A stretch of 5,876 nucleotides of DNA. Origin: Clostridiales bacterium. GTDB taxonomy: Bacteria > Bacillota > Clostridia > Lachnospirales > Cellulosilyticaceae. The DNA is taken from assembly GCA_019418225.1 (NCBI GenBank), contig DYCF01000085.1, forward strand, positions 1 through 5,876. Reading direction: 5' to 3'. The position numbers and the translations under genes were made by a program. This document shows, piece by piece, positions 1 through 5,876 of this stretch. The notes beneath the pieces are model-generated. The model did no database searches. It was not told where the DNA came from and saw only the letters and a program-made list of their open reading frames with translations. Numbering within the stretch: position 1 is the stretch's first letter; every line of letters starts with the position of its first letter.

Positions 1-17
1 TGATTACTTGTACACAA
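1..17 (-). CDS. Possible 5' end of a minus-strand gene running off the left edge
   Basis: A GGAGG preceded by seven A residues lies at 28-32 on the minus strand. Ten bases downstream is a TTG codon (15-17) that opens a frame reading Met(TTG)-Cys-Thr-Ser-Asn up to the window edge. No ATG lies at a suitable distance, and the overlapping GTG at 13-15 hits a stop within four codons, so TTG is the only workable start seen. Only five codons are visible, so no product can be named. The strong ribosome binding site is the main support. The alternative is that the GGAGG belongs to a leader peptide, or that it is chance. Confidence 0.3.
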
Positions 18-27
18 TATAAACGAA

Positions 28-32
28 CCTCC
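28..32 (-). promoter_or_regulatory. Strong ribosome binding site (GGAGG)
   Basis: A perfect GGAGG core follows a run of seven A residues on the minus strand, with ten bases to a possible TTG start. It implies that a translated gene continues beyond the left edge. It lies downstream of competing inverted repeats, one of which carries a CTCC that could pair weakly (about four base pairs) with the GGAG. Confidence 0.55.
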
Positions 33-45
33 TTTTTTTAATGAA

Positions 46-80
46 TTGGAGTAAATACTCCAAGAAAAAATTCTTGGAGT
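46..80 (-). repeat. Three-segment overlapping inverted repeats (competing hairpins)
   Basis: The element TTGGAGT occurs as direct copy, inverted copy, direct copy (46-52, 57-63, 74-80 on the plus strand). The middle copy can pair with either neighbour. With 71-80 it forms a perfect 10-bp stem (57-66 / 71-80) around a 4-base loop. With 46-52 it forms a 7-bp stem, again with a 4-base loop. The two folds exclude each other. Neither is followed by a U run on either strand, so this is not a simple terminator. In minus-strand RNA the structure sits directly upstream of the GGAGG at 28-32, where an attenuator or translation-control element would lie. A DNA-binding protein operator is the other reading. 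Confidence 0.5.
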
Positions 81-89
81 TATTATCTC

Positions 90-106
90 ATAGATATCAA
101 ATCTAT
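90..106. repeat. Small inverted repeat, 6-bp arms
   Basis: ATAGAT at 90-95 and ATCTAT at 101-106 are perfect reverse complements around a 5-base spacer. The repeat lies in the gene-free stretch between the terminator and the competing hairpins, so it may be part of the same structured leader. In sequence this AT-rich a 6-bp arm could arise by chance. Confidence 0.25.
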
Positions 107-135
107 AATATCCGCCTTATTGTTGTACGCTTACG

Positions 136-188
136 TTTTATAAAAAAGTTGTTATACTTTAAGGTCAGCATAACAACTTTTTATAAAA
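136..188 (-). terminator. Rho-independent terminator of the acyl-AMP ligase operon (bidirectional shape)
   Basis: A perfect 13-bp stem (143-155 paired with 170-182) encloses a 14-base loop. Past one bulged A at 142 it extends by six more pairs (136-141 with 183-188). The minus-strand transcript meets six U residues at the base of the stem. Because the arms themselves hold the A and U tracts, the element could also stop plus-strand transcripts. The extended stem ends two bases before the ligase stop codon (191-193), so it closes the three-gene operon tightly and makes further biosynthetic genes to the left in the same transcript unlikely. Confidence 0.85.
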
Positions 189-190
189 TC

Positions 191-2140
191 TTATCCCTGC
201 ATCTCTTTATTCTTTAAAATACTCTCCTCTATTCCTTGTATTGTAGGATCTTTTATTATTTGTTTTAAGGTAACTTTTACATCAAATGTTTTTTTTAATT
301 GTGTTACTAAATTACAAACTTCTATAGACGTAGCTCCTAAATCCAAAAGATTATCAGTTATTGAAGTACAATTAGTATCTAATATCCTATCAAAAATTTT
401 TTTAATTTTAAGCTGTACTTCATTAAATTCTGTCTTAGCTTTATTCTTTCTAACTAATTTAGAACTATATAATATCTCAAACTCTTTATTTACATATTTA
501 TGATATATTTTCATCAGTGCTAACTTACCATTTTCTGTGCGTGGTAATTCATTAGGTAAGATAAAAAATACATCATACGCTTCAATTGTAAAATATGCAT
601 ATAAAACTTCATTAATTTTTTTCACCAATAATGGAATTCCTGCCTTTTCTCCACTATACTCAACAGCAATAATTATACGTTCTCCTTTTTTTATAGCCAT
701 TGTAAATGCATACAATGTTATAAGTTTTAATTCAGGTATATTACTTTTTATATACAACTCAATATCTTTTGCATATATATTTTTCCCATTTATAACCATC
801 ATTTCTTTTATACGTCCTGTTATATACAATTCTCCACCTATAATTGTTCCTAAATCTCCAGTTCTCAAAAACTCCCCTTCATCCCCCTCTAATCTTGCCC
901 TAAATACTTCTTTTGTCAGTCTAGGATCATTCCAATATCCAGCTGCAATACTCTTACCTTGTACCCATACTTCACCAATTTCATGTTCATGACACTCTGT
1001 TAATGTTTTAGGATCTACAATAATAACCTTTAACCCATCTATTAATTTACCTACTCCTGACATTACCTTTGTTTTTTTAGTCTGTATTGTAGGTGACACA
1101 ACTTTATTATTTTGTACCTCTAGCCAATCTGCTTCAAAAAATTTAAGCTTCCCATCCCCCACACTAACAGGTCCTGTTGCTTCTGATAGTCCATACATAG
1201 GACATAATGCCGTAGGTGATAAACCACATTTACTAAATGTGTCAAAAATTATCTCCCAATTACTTCTTTGTATAATCTCGGAACAGTTAACCATATATTT
1301 CACTTTAGAAAAGTTTAGATTTAATAATTCTTCTGTGGTAATGACTTTAGTACATGTCATATATGCAGAGTTGGGTGCTAGTATAAAAGTAGCACCATAC
1401 TTAGAAATTGCCTTTAACCATCTGATAGGCTTTTCCTTAAATACTTCTATGTCCATAATATAATCGCTTCTATTTACATATGCATTATAAAATATTCCTA
1501 CCAACAGACCCATTGAATGAAATAATGGAAGCCAACTTGTGCTTATATCCTTTTCTGTTAAATGATATGCGCTTTGCAATAATTCCATACATGTAATAAT
1601 ATTTTCATGTGTAAATATTATTCCTTTAGGGTCATTTGTAGATCCAGAAGTATACTGTAAACATGCAATATCTTGGGATTTTATTTCTTCCACCCATTTT
1701 ACGTATTGTATATTTTCCACTTTGATTTGATTTACATTTATTAATGTCATGGAAAACATCTTAAATACTTCCAATTTAACTCCATTATAGACGATATACT
1801 TTGCATTTGAAGAATTAATAGTTGATATAAGTCTCTCCTCTTTATTTTTATCTTTAGGAGTAGGAACTAATATAAATACTCCTCCCACCATCAAACTTCC
1901 ATAAATAGCATAGATAGTTTCAGGCCTTTGCTCCGCACAAATTATAATTCTATCCCCTTTACATACCCCTACCTCTTTAAAATAAGTCGCATAAGCTTTG
2001 GCTCCTTCAAAAACCTCTTTACAACTAATTTTCAAATCTCTTTTTTTATCATTAACATATGAAAAGAAATTAAATGCCATTTTATTAGGTGTTTCAATGC
2101 TATTCTTTTCTAAATACTGTATTATACTATTTTCACTCAT
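191..2140 (-). CDS. Fatty acyl-AMP ligase (FAAL-like) fused to a C-terminal acyl carrier protein domain
   Basis: This 649-residue cytoplasmic protein is predicted to activate a carboxylic acid with ATP and pass the acyl-adenylate to its own carrier domain. The adenylation domain covers about residues 1-550. It has the ATP-binding loop QYTSGSTNDPKG (162-173), SWLPLFHSMGLL (202-213), MYGLSEAT (315-322), RTGDLG (426-431), the hinge segment from GRIKEM to KDIE (442-461) and the C-terminal lysine in PRTENGK (Lys539). The stretch at about 337-372, between YGLSEAT and the GEVWVQG motif, resembles the segment typical of FAALs rather than acyl-CoA ligases. The HSMG motif, where FAALs usually have HDMG, leaves some doubt. 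A carrier domain follows at about 572-645, with LLDLGATS placing the phosphopantetheine serine at Ser605. The ATG start is set by a GGAGG at 2150-2154, nine bases upstream. It is the last gene of the operon, 25 bases after the KAS III-like gene. The acyl substrate cannot be predicted. Confidence 0.88.
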   Translation of the reverse strand: MSENSIIQYLEKNSIETPNKMAFNFFSYVNDKKRDLKISCKEVFEGAKAYATYFKEVGVCKGDRIIICAEQRPETIYAIYGSLMVGGVFILVPTPKDKNKEERLISTINSSNAKYIVYNGVKLEVFKMFSMTLINVNQIKVENIQYVKWVEEIKSQDIACLQYTSGSTNDPKGIIFTHENIITCMELLQSAYHLTEKDISTSWLPLFHSMGLLVGIFYNAYVNRSDYIMDIEVFKEKPIRWLKAISKYGATFILAPNSAYMTCTKVITTEELLNLNFSKVKYMVNCSEIIQRSNWEIIFDTFSKCGLSPTALCPMYGLSEATGPVSVGDGKLKFFEADWLEVQNNKVVSPTIQTKKTKVMSGVGKLIDGLKVIIVDPKTLTECHEHEIGEVWVQGKSIAAGYWNDPRLTKEVFRARLEGDEGEFLRTGDLGTIIGGELYITGRIKEMMVINGKNIYAKDIELYIKSNIPELKLITLYAFTMAIKKGERIIIAVEYSGEKAGIPLLVKKINEVLYAYFTIEAYDVFFILPNELPRTENGKLALMKIYHKYVNKEFEILYSSKLVRKNKAKTEFNEVQLKIKKIFDRILDTNCTSITDNLLDLGATSIEVCNLVTQLKKTFDVKVTLKQIIKDPTIQGIEESILKNKEMQG

Positions 2141-2149
2141 CCCCTATTG

Positions 2150-2154
2150 CCTCC
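2150..2154 (-). promoter_or_regulatory. Ribosome binding site of the FAAL-ACP gene
   Basis: A GGAGG core lies nine bases before the ATG at 2140, in the 25-base gap after the KAS III-like stop codon. A second purine run, AGGGG, directly abuts the ATG and is too close to act as the binding site. The signal fixes the start and shows the gene has its own translation initiation rather than relying on coupling. Confidence 0.7.
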
Positions 2155-2165
2155 ACTTTTACTTA

Positions 2166-3149
2166 TTAATACTTCATAATTGCAAACACATACTGTAATT
2201 GTGCACCTGCCGTCCAAAACAATATATTATCACCTCTTTTTACTCTCTTTTCTTTAATTGCTTCATATAAGGCAATAAATGGTGAAGATGTACCAGTATA
2301 ACCATATTTATTTCCAATATATATTGATTTCTCTTCTGGTATAGATAACTCTTCTCTTATTTGCTCAATTATAAAAAGTACTGCTTGGCTAAAACAACAC
2401 ATTGAAATATCATTAATTGTTAAGTCATTTCTCTCTAACATATTCTTAATATGTTCAATTACAACAGCAATATCACCAGGTGTAGCTTGCATTTTACTTC
2501 TCAGTTCTTTCTTATCTACTTCATGAATATGAGAACTTCCACACCTTGGCATTGCAACAGTATCTATAGTCGATGTATCTATAAAGTACTCACTATCAAT
2601 AAGGCCACATTCTTCATCTGTTTTTTCCAAAATAATTGCACAGGCAGCATCTCCTAAATTTGATAACATATTTTCATTATCTTCTTCTACATGAATACGA
2701 TTGTAATCTGACCCAATTAATAATACCCTGTTTATATTTTTATCATTAGTGATTTGTTTACAAATTTGATTCATTGCTACTGTCATGCCTATACAGTTTA
2801 CATTTATATCATAGCATAATGTATTGGATTTTCCGTTGATTGCCTTATGTATTAGCATCGCACTTGGTGGCGAAACATATTCCGGCAACATACTTGATAA
2901 AACTATCATATCTATATCTTTACCTTCTAATTTTGTAGTTGTTAGTACCTTCTTTGCCGCTTCTATTGCCATTGTTAAACTATTTTCTTTATTGTCTTTA
3001 CTTATATGTATAATTTCTTTTCCAAAAAATTCTTTTGCAAGTACTTCTATATCCTTACCTTTTTTTTCAAACTCACTAATAATATCATCTATATGTATAA
3101 AATTTTCCGGCCTGTATACCTCTATTCCTCTAATCTTAACATTTTTCAT
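2166..3149 (-). CDS. KAS III (FabH)-like thiolase-fold acyltransferase/condensing enzyme with an altered active site
   Basis: The 327 residues match the usual length of 3-oxoacyl-ACP synthase III. The N-terminal half has DINVNCIGM with the nucleophile at Cys119 (FabH: DxxAACAGF), and LGDAACAIILE (165-175) matches the conserved FabH GDGAGAVVLE region. The C-terminal half has KYGYTGTSS (281-289) and a closing GAQLQYVFAIMKY. At the FabH HQAN motif this protein reads SQAV (Ser254), and at the FabH GNTS motif it reads GYTG (Tyr284). By my hand alignment both the catalytic His and Asn needed for malonyl decarboxylation are replaced. It may therefore be an acyltransferase, such as an ester-, thioester- or amide-forming KAS III relative, rather than a chain-starting fatty acid enzyme. 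AAGGAG at 3158-3163 supports the start. The gene lies 31 bases after the chemoreceptor and 25 before the FAAL-ACP gene, whose carrier-bound acyl group is the likely substrate. Confidence 0.85.
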   Translation of the reverse strand: MKNVKIRGIEVYRPENFIHIDDIISEFEKKGKDIEVLAKEFFGKEIIHISKDNKENSLTMAIEAAKKVLTTTKLEGKDIDMIVLSSMLPEYVSPPSAMLIHKAINGKSNTLCYDINVNCIGMTVAMNQICKQITNDKNINRVLLIGSDYNRIHVEEDNENMLSNLGDAACAIILEKTDEECGLIDSEYFIDTSTIDTVAMPRCGSSHIHEVDKKELRSKMQATPGDIAVVIEHIKNMLERNDLTINDISMCCFSQAVLFIIEQIREELSIPEEKSIYIGNKYGYTGTSSPFIALYEAIKEKRVKRGDNILFWTAGAQLQYVFAIMKY

Positions 3150-3157
3150 AGCTCTAT

Positions 3158-3163
3158 CTCCTT
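3158..3163 (-). promoter_or_regulatory. Ribosome binding site of the KAS III-like gene
   Basis: AAGGAG is followed by eight bases and the ATG at 3149. It sits in the 31-base gap after the chemoreceptor stop codon; the gap has no hairpin and no room for a separate promoter, which supports co-transcription. Confidence 0.7.
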
Positions 3164-3180
3164 AATTCACCAGTGTTTTA

Positions 3181-4683
3181 TTAATTTAATAAGCCTTTAA
3201 CTTCTTCTATAATTAAACTTAATCTTTCGGTACTCTTTACTATATCTTCTATTGAATTCATATTACCTTTTACTAAATTAGATATTTCTTCAAATTGTAA
3301 AATTTCCTGTTTTATACTAGCTGTAATACTATTATTGAACTTAACTGTATCATCTGCATATGTATTCTGCTTGTTACTAAGTTCATCAATTTCAGTAATT
3401 TCACTTACTGATTGTTGCAATTGAATAATCATTTCTTTAACATCTGAAGTTGTTTCAGATAGCACATTATTTTGCGCCATAATTAAATCTGAATTTTTTC
3501 TTGATAACTCTTCAACAGCTTTAATATTTCCTTTAAAATTATTTATAACATCATTTACACTTTTTAATGATATTCTAGTATTGTCAGCCAACTTACGAAC
3601 TTCATCTGCAACTACTGCAAATCCTCTACCTGATTCTCCAGCTCTAGCAGCCTCTATACTTGCATTTAAAGCTAATAAATTAGTCTCTTCTGCCATATTA
3701 TTAATAACTCCTAACAACTTATCTATTTCTCCAGCCTCAACCTGTAACTTTTCTACAACACTTAAAGTATTTGAATTAGAGTTTTTAACTTCATCACTAA
3801 TTTTTAATACATTATTTAAGGCATTTTCGTTTTTGATAGAAACTTTTGCTAACTGAGAAGATGTTGTTTGAGTACTATTCATTCTTGCTGCAATAATTTT
3901 ACTACTTTCACGTAATCTATTTAAATTTTCTATACACTTTTCAGTACCACTTAATATGCTCTTACTATTAGAATCTAAAACTTCACTACTATTAGTAATT
4001 TCAATCATATTTGCATTTTCTTCTTGTGCTATTGCAGATAATGAAAGTATAGAATCATTTAATGTTGATACTAATACTGTTACCTTATCTATAATACTTT
4101 GCATCTTCTTTTGATTTTCTCTTAACTCTTCATCTTTAGCCGCACCTAAAGTTCCACTTATTAAACTAACTATAATATTCACCATAATAAAAAACATAAT
4201 TAATGGAAGTAATAATTCCTTTTCTGGCAACAACTGTTTAGCTACAATACTAATTATCATCAAATATACTCCCATTAATATACTAACTTGTAACATAACC
4301 TTTTTATCAAGAAAAAATACTATTAATAATACACAACCTACCATACTAAAATAGTTTCCATTATTCTCACTTGTTACTATTAAAAAAATAGTATTAAATA
4401 CGCATGCAAATATTGACATATATTTGACTATATTATAACTTTTATAAACTAATCGTCCATTTACTACAGCTTTTTTACCACCAATAGCAAATACTAAGAT
4501 TTCTGCTATTACTACAACTACAAATAAAATAATCCATCCCCATGATAATTGATTTTGATTGTCACTTATTTTTCCTATAATTTGTTGAATTCCTCCCATC
4601 GCACAACAAAATATAAATATCCCTAATATAAATTTCAAACTTTTAATTCTATATTCTTCCATTGCTGTTATATATTCTTGCAT
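3181..4683 (-). CDS. Methyl-accepting chemotaxis protein with a six-transmembrane N-terminal region
   Basis: This 500-residue membrane receptor would signal to CheA/CheW. Six hydrophobic segments lie at about residues 15-36, 46-69, 83-105, 111-126, 128-152 and 155-180, joined by short loops. There is no extracellular ligand-binding domain such as Cache or a four-helix bundle, and no recognisable HAMP domain after the last segment. Residues from about 181 to the end form a long helical signalling hairpin. The conserved tip at about 329-366 is unmistakable, containing EETNLLALNASIEAARAGE and GRGFAVVADEVRKLAD. Arms of about 160 residues on each side suggest one of the longer MCP classes. No C-terminal CheR/CheB tether is seen. 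The start is supported by GGAAGGG six bases upstream. It is the first gene of the operon with the KAS III-like and FAAL-ACP genes. A ligand inside or near the membrane, or energy or redox sensing, is possible; the ligand is unknown. Confidence 0.93.
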   Translation of the reverse strand: MQEYITAMEEYRIKSLKFILGIFIFCCAMGGIQQIIGKISDNQNQLSWGWIILFVVVVIAEILVFAIGGKKAVVNGRLVYKSYNIVKYMSIFACVFNTIFLIVTSENNGNYFSMVGCVLLIVFFLDKKVMLQVSILMGVYLMIISIVAKQLLPEKELLLPLIMFFIMVNIIVSLISGTLGAAKDEELRENQKKMQSIIDKVTVLVSTLNDSILSLSAIAQEENANMIEITNSSEVLDSNSKSILSGTEKCIENLNRLRESSKIIAARMNSTQTTSSQLAKVSIKNENALNNVLKISDEVKNSNSNTLSVVEKLQVEAGEIDKLLGVINNMAEETNLLALNASIEAARAGESGRGFAVVADEVRKLADNTRISLKSVNDVINNFKGNIKAVEELSRKNSDLIMAQNNVLSETTSDVKEMIIQLQQSVSEITEIDELSNKQNTYADDTVKFNNSITASIKQEILQFEEISNLVKGNMNSIEDIVKSTERLSLIIEEVKGLLN

Positions 4684-4689
4684 GAAAAT

Positions 4690-4696
4690 CCCTTCC
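4690..4696 (-). promoter_or_regulatory. Ribosome binding site of the chemoreceptor gene
   Basis: GGAAGGG within a longer purine run (4690-4699) lies six bases before the ATG at 4683. It selects this ATG over the in-frame methionine at codon 8. Confidence 0.7.
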
Positions 4697-4721
4697 TTTC
4701 ATATTTTTATTATGTATTAAG

Positions 4722-4727
4722 TGTCAA
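4722..4727 (-). promoter_or_regulatory. Consensus -35-like TTGACA upstream of the chemoreceptor operon
   Basis: A perfect TTGACA lies in the 70-base gap between the alcohol dehydrogenase remnant and the chemoreceptor, inside the near-palindrome GTGTTGACAC (4721-4730). The best -10 candidate, TATGAA at 4698-4703, has an 18-base spacer. It would place the transcription start inside the ribosome binding site, which is a poor fit. The operon may instead be read from a promoter upstream of the remnant, since no terminator is visible in between. Confidence 0.25.
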
Positions 4728-4753
4728 CACTCTATAGATTTCATATAAATTTC

Positions 4754-5717
4754 TCAAATTATTTCTCCATCTACTTCAATAGGAGATAATATCTCTTTTA
4801 ATACTCCTTGACAAGCTGGATAAATCGCCTCAACAACTGCTGGCAATAAAATAGCTAATCCATGTATCATATTAGGTTTCATACCACTTAAAGGGGCACT
4901 CTAGCACATGTGATAAATATAAAAAGCCATTATTAAAACATCTGCCTGCTAACATTACTGCATAGGTAAGATAGTACCTTGCTGTTAAATCTTCTAGGTT
5001 TTCTATAGCAATTGGTAAATACTTATTAACTAATCTTATCGTTTCCTTTGCTAATACTACAGTGTATAGACTTGCAATTTTACTTATTGCTGCTTCTATA
5101 AAATGACAAACGCTGCATCTATAGAGGTATAAATTGTTTGTCCTTTGCTAAGCCCTACCATTAACTGAGGATCATCAATTGAGTAAGTAGGATAACAAAA
5201 CTCATAGCCTATAGCTGTCTTAAACTGCTTGTCCACTAAACTCATTTACTTCTGTTCCATGTGTTGTATTAATAGCTACTATAAGCAATGCATGGGTTGG
5301 TATAAATCTACTTTCATATAAGTTTGCTGTCGTTTGCTGTGGATAGTTATACCTAATTGCTACTGTCTTTGCTATATCAATAGGGCTTTCTCCACCAATT
5401 CCTATTGCAGCTTGTGCCCCAACATTATAAGCTAATTTTACAGCTTCATCACAATCTACCAAATTAGGATTAGGCGTTACTTTATCAAATAAAACATACG
5501 CCATATCATACCTTTTTAAAGCCTTAGTGACAACTTCCCATGCACCTGTCTTTTTATACGCTGATTTTCCTGTTAAAACTGCCACCTTATAGATTCCTTT
5601 GCCAGCATATTCTTTAGCAATATCCTCCATTTTAGAAATAGCTCCTATTCCAAAAAACACTGTAGTCTTTGTTCTAATTTCCCTAACCTCATCCAATTTC
5701 ATTTCTTGTTCCCACAT
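4754..5717 (-). pseudogene. Degraded iron-containing alcohol dehydrogenase (Fe-ADH family)
   Basis: The intact family (about 390 residues) uses NAD(P)H and iron to interconvert alcohols and aldehydes. The first 165 codons read well: MWEQEMK start, VFFGIGAI, the cofactor loop as GIGGESPIDIAK (Glu where a third Gly is usual) and AINTTHGT. A stop then occurs at 5220-5222. Homology resumes one base out of register from about 5221 (YPTYSIDDPQLM, then TIYTSIDA). It shifts again between the metal-ligand Asp (5117-5119) and His (5103-5105), where 11 bases stand in place of nine. The third frame runs through CFNNGFLYLSHVLE and breaks near 4895-4898, where four bases (TGCC) replace the codon for a conserved histidine. 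The last frame reads PLSGMKPNMIHG and AILLPAVVEAIYPAC, ending at TGA 4754-4756. Roughly 70-80 C-terminal residues are missing. No active enzyme is expected, although the 165-residue fragment could still be translated. Confidence 0.9.
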
Positions 5718-5723
5718 TTCAAT

Positions 5724-5730
5724 CTCCCTT
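5724..5730 (-). promoter_or_regulatory. Retained ribosome binding site of the alcohol dehydrogenase remnant
   Basis: AAGGGAG lies six bases before the ATG at 5717. Its good match shows that translation signals have survived although the coding sequence is broken. This supports the chosen start, which also agrees with the MWE-type N-terminus common in this Fe-ADH subgroup. Confidence 0.6.
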
Positions 5731-5765
5731 CACTCTTTTATTATTATTAACCTAAATAATAATTT

Positions 5766-5780
5766 AATATTTTAAATATT
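5766..5780. repeat. Perfect 7-bp inverted repeat in the upstream region of the remnant
   Basis: AATATTT and AAATATT flank a single central base, about 50 bases before the pseudogene start. It could be an old operator, but it is made only of A and T in an extremely AT-rich stretch and may be chance. The rest of 5731-5876 holds no gene. It has only AT-rich sequence with weak promoter-like hexamers (for example TTTACG followed by TATAAG about 16 bases on, minus strand), too weak to annotate. Confidence 0.2.
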
Positions 5781-5876
5781 ATCTATTTTATATTATTTTA
5801 TCATACTGCTTATAATATTTCTATCATAAGCGTAAACTTAAAACTAAATCTTTCCAGTAACAAAAATAATAAAAAT

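Noticed and set aside
46..80. Competing hairpins as a rho-independent terminator
   Set aside because: Neither strand has a U run after the stems; the real terminator is the long stem at 136-188.
28..135. T-box or other known riboswitch leader
   Set aside because: No T-box sequence or other conserved riboswitch core was found; only inverted repeats and the ribosome binding site are visible.
537..992. Open frame on the plus strand of about 151 codons
   Set aside because: It lies wholly opposite the conserved FAAL motifs, has no ribosome binding site of note, and its hydrophobic, Ser/Ile/Phe-rich composition is what the complement of AT-rich coding sequence yields.
2824..3165. Plus-strand open frames opposite the KAS III-like gene and others opposite the chemoreceptor
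   Set aside because: They are antisense shadows of well-conserved genes and show no family motifs or initiation signals.
4698..4727. Complete sigma-A promoter TTGACA-18-TATGAA for the chemoreceptor operon
   Set aside because: The start point would fall within the ribosome binding site, so only the -35-like hexamer was listed, at low confidence.
1..5876. CRISPR arrays, tRNA or rRNA genes, insertion sequences
   Set aside because: No regularly spaced repeats, no tRNA- or rRNA-like segments, no transposase and no terminal inverted repeats were seen in the window.

Overview
This is a very AT-rich window in which every supported gene lies on the minus strand. Strong purine-rich ribosome binding sites, A/T-ending codons and the protein families present suggest a low-GC anaerobic Firmicute, most likely Clostridium or a close relative. 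The species cannot be read from the sequence.

Layout, in the direction of transcription (right to left). (1) 5717-4754: a decayed iron-containing alcohol dehydrogenase. It keeps its start codon and ribosome binding site but carries three reading-frame breaks, several damaged motifs and a missing C-terminus. (2) 4683-3181: a six-transmembrane methyl-accepting chemotaxis protein with no recognisable extracellular ligand domain and no obvious HAMP domain. (3) 3149-2166: a FabH-like ketoacyl synthase III (thiolase fold) that keeps the nucleophilic cysteine but appears to have lost the catalytic histidine and asparagine. (4) 2140-191: a fatty acyl-AMP ligase fused to a C-terminal acyl carrier protein domain. 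(5) A long hairpin terminator at 136-188, almost touching the ligase stop codon. (6) 1-130: a leader with competing inverted repeats and a strong GGAGG, probably belonging to the next minus-strand gene, which runs off the left edge.

Genes 2-4 are separated by only 31 and 25 bases, each has its own ribosome binding site, no terminator is visible between them, and a terminator follows the last. They are best read as one operon. The ligase can activate a fatty or other carboxylic acid as an acyl-adenylate and load it on its own carrier domain. The KAS III-like protein could then transfer or condense that acyl group. The chemoreceptor is the odd partner and raises the idea that the cell makes and senses the same small lipid-like molecule. 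That link is inference; the gene order, spacing and motifs are read directly.
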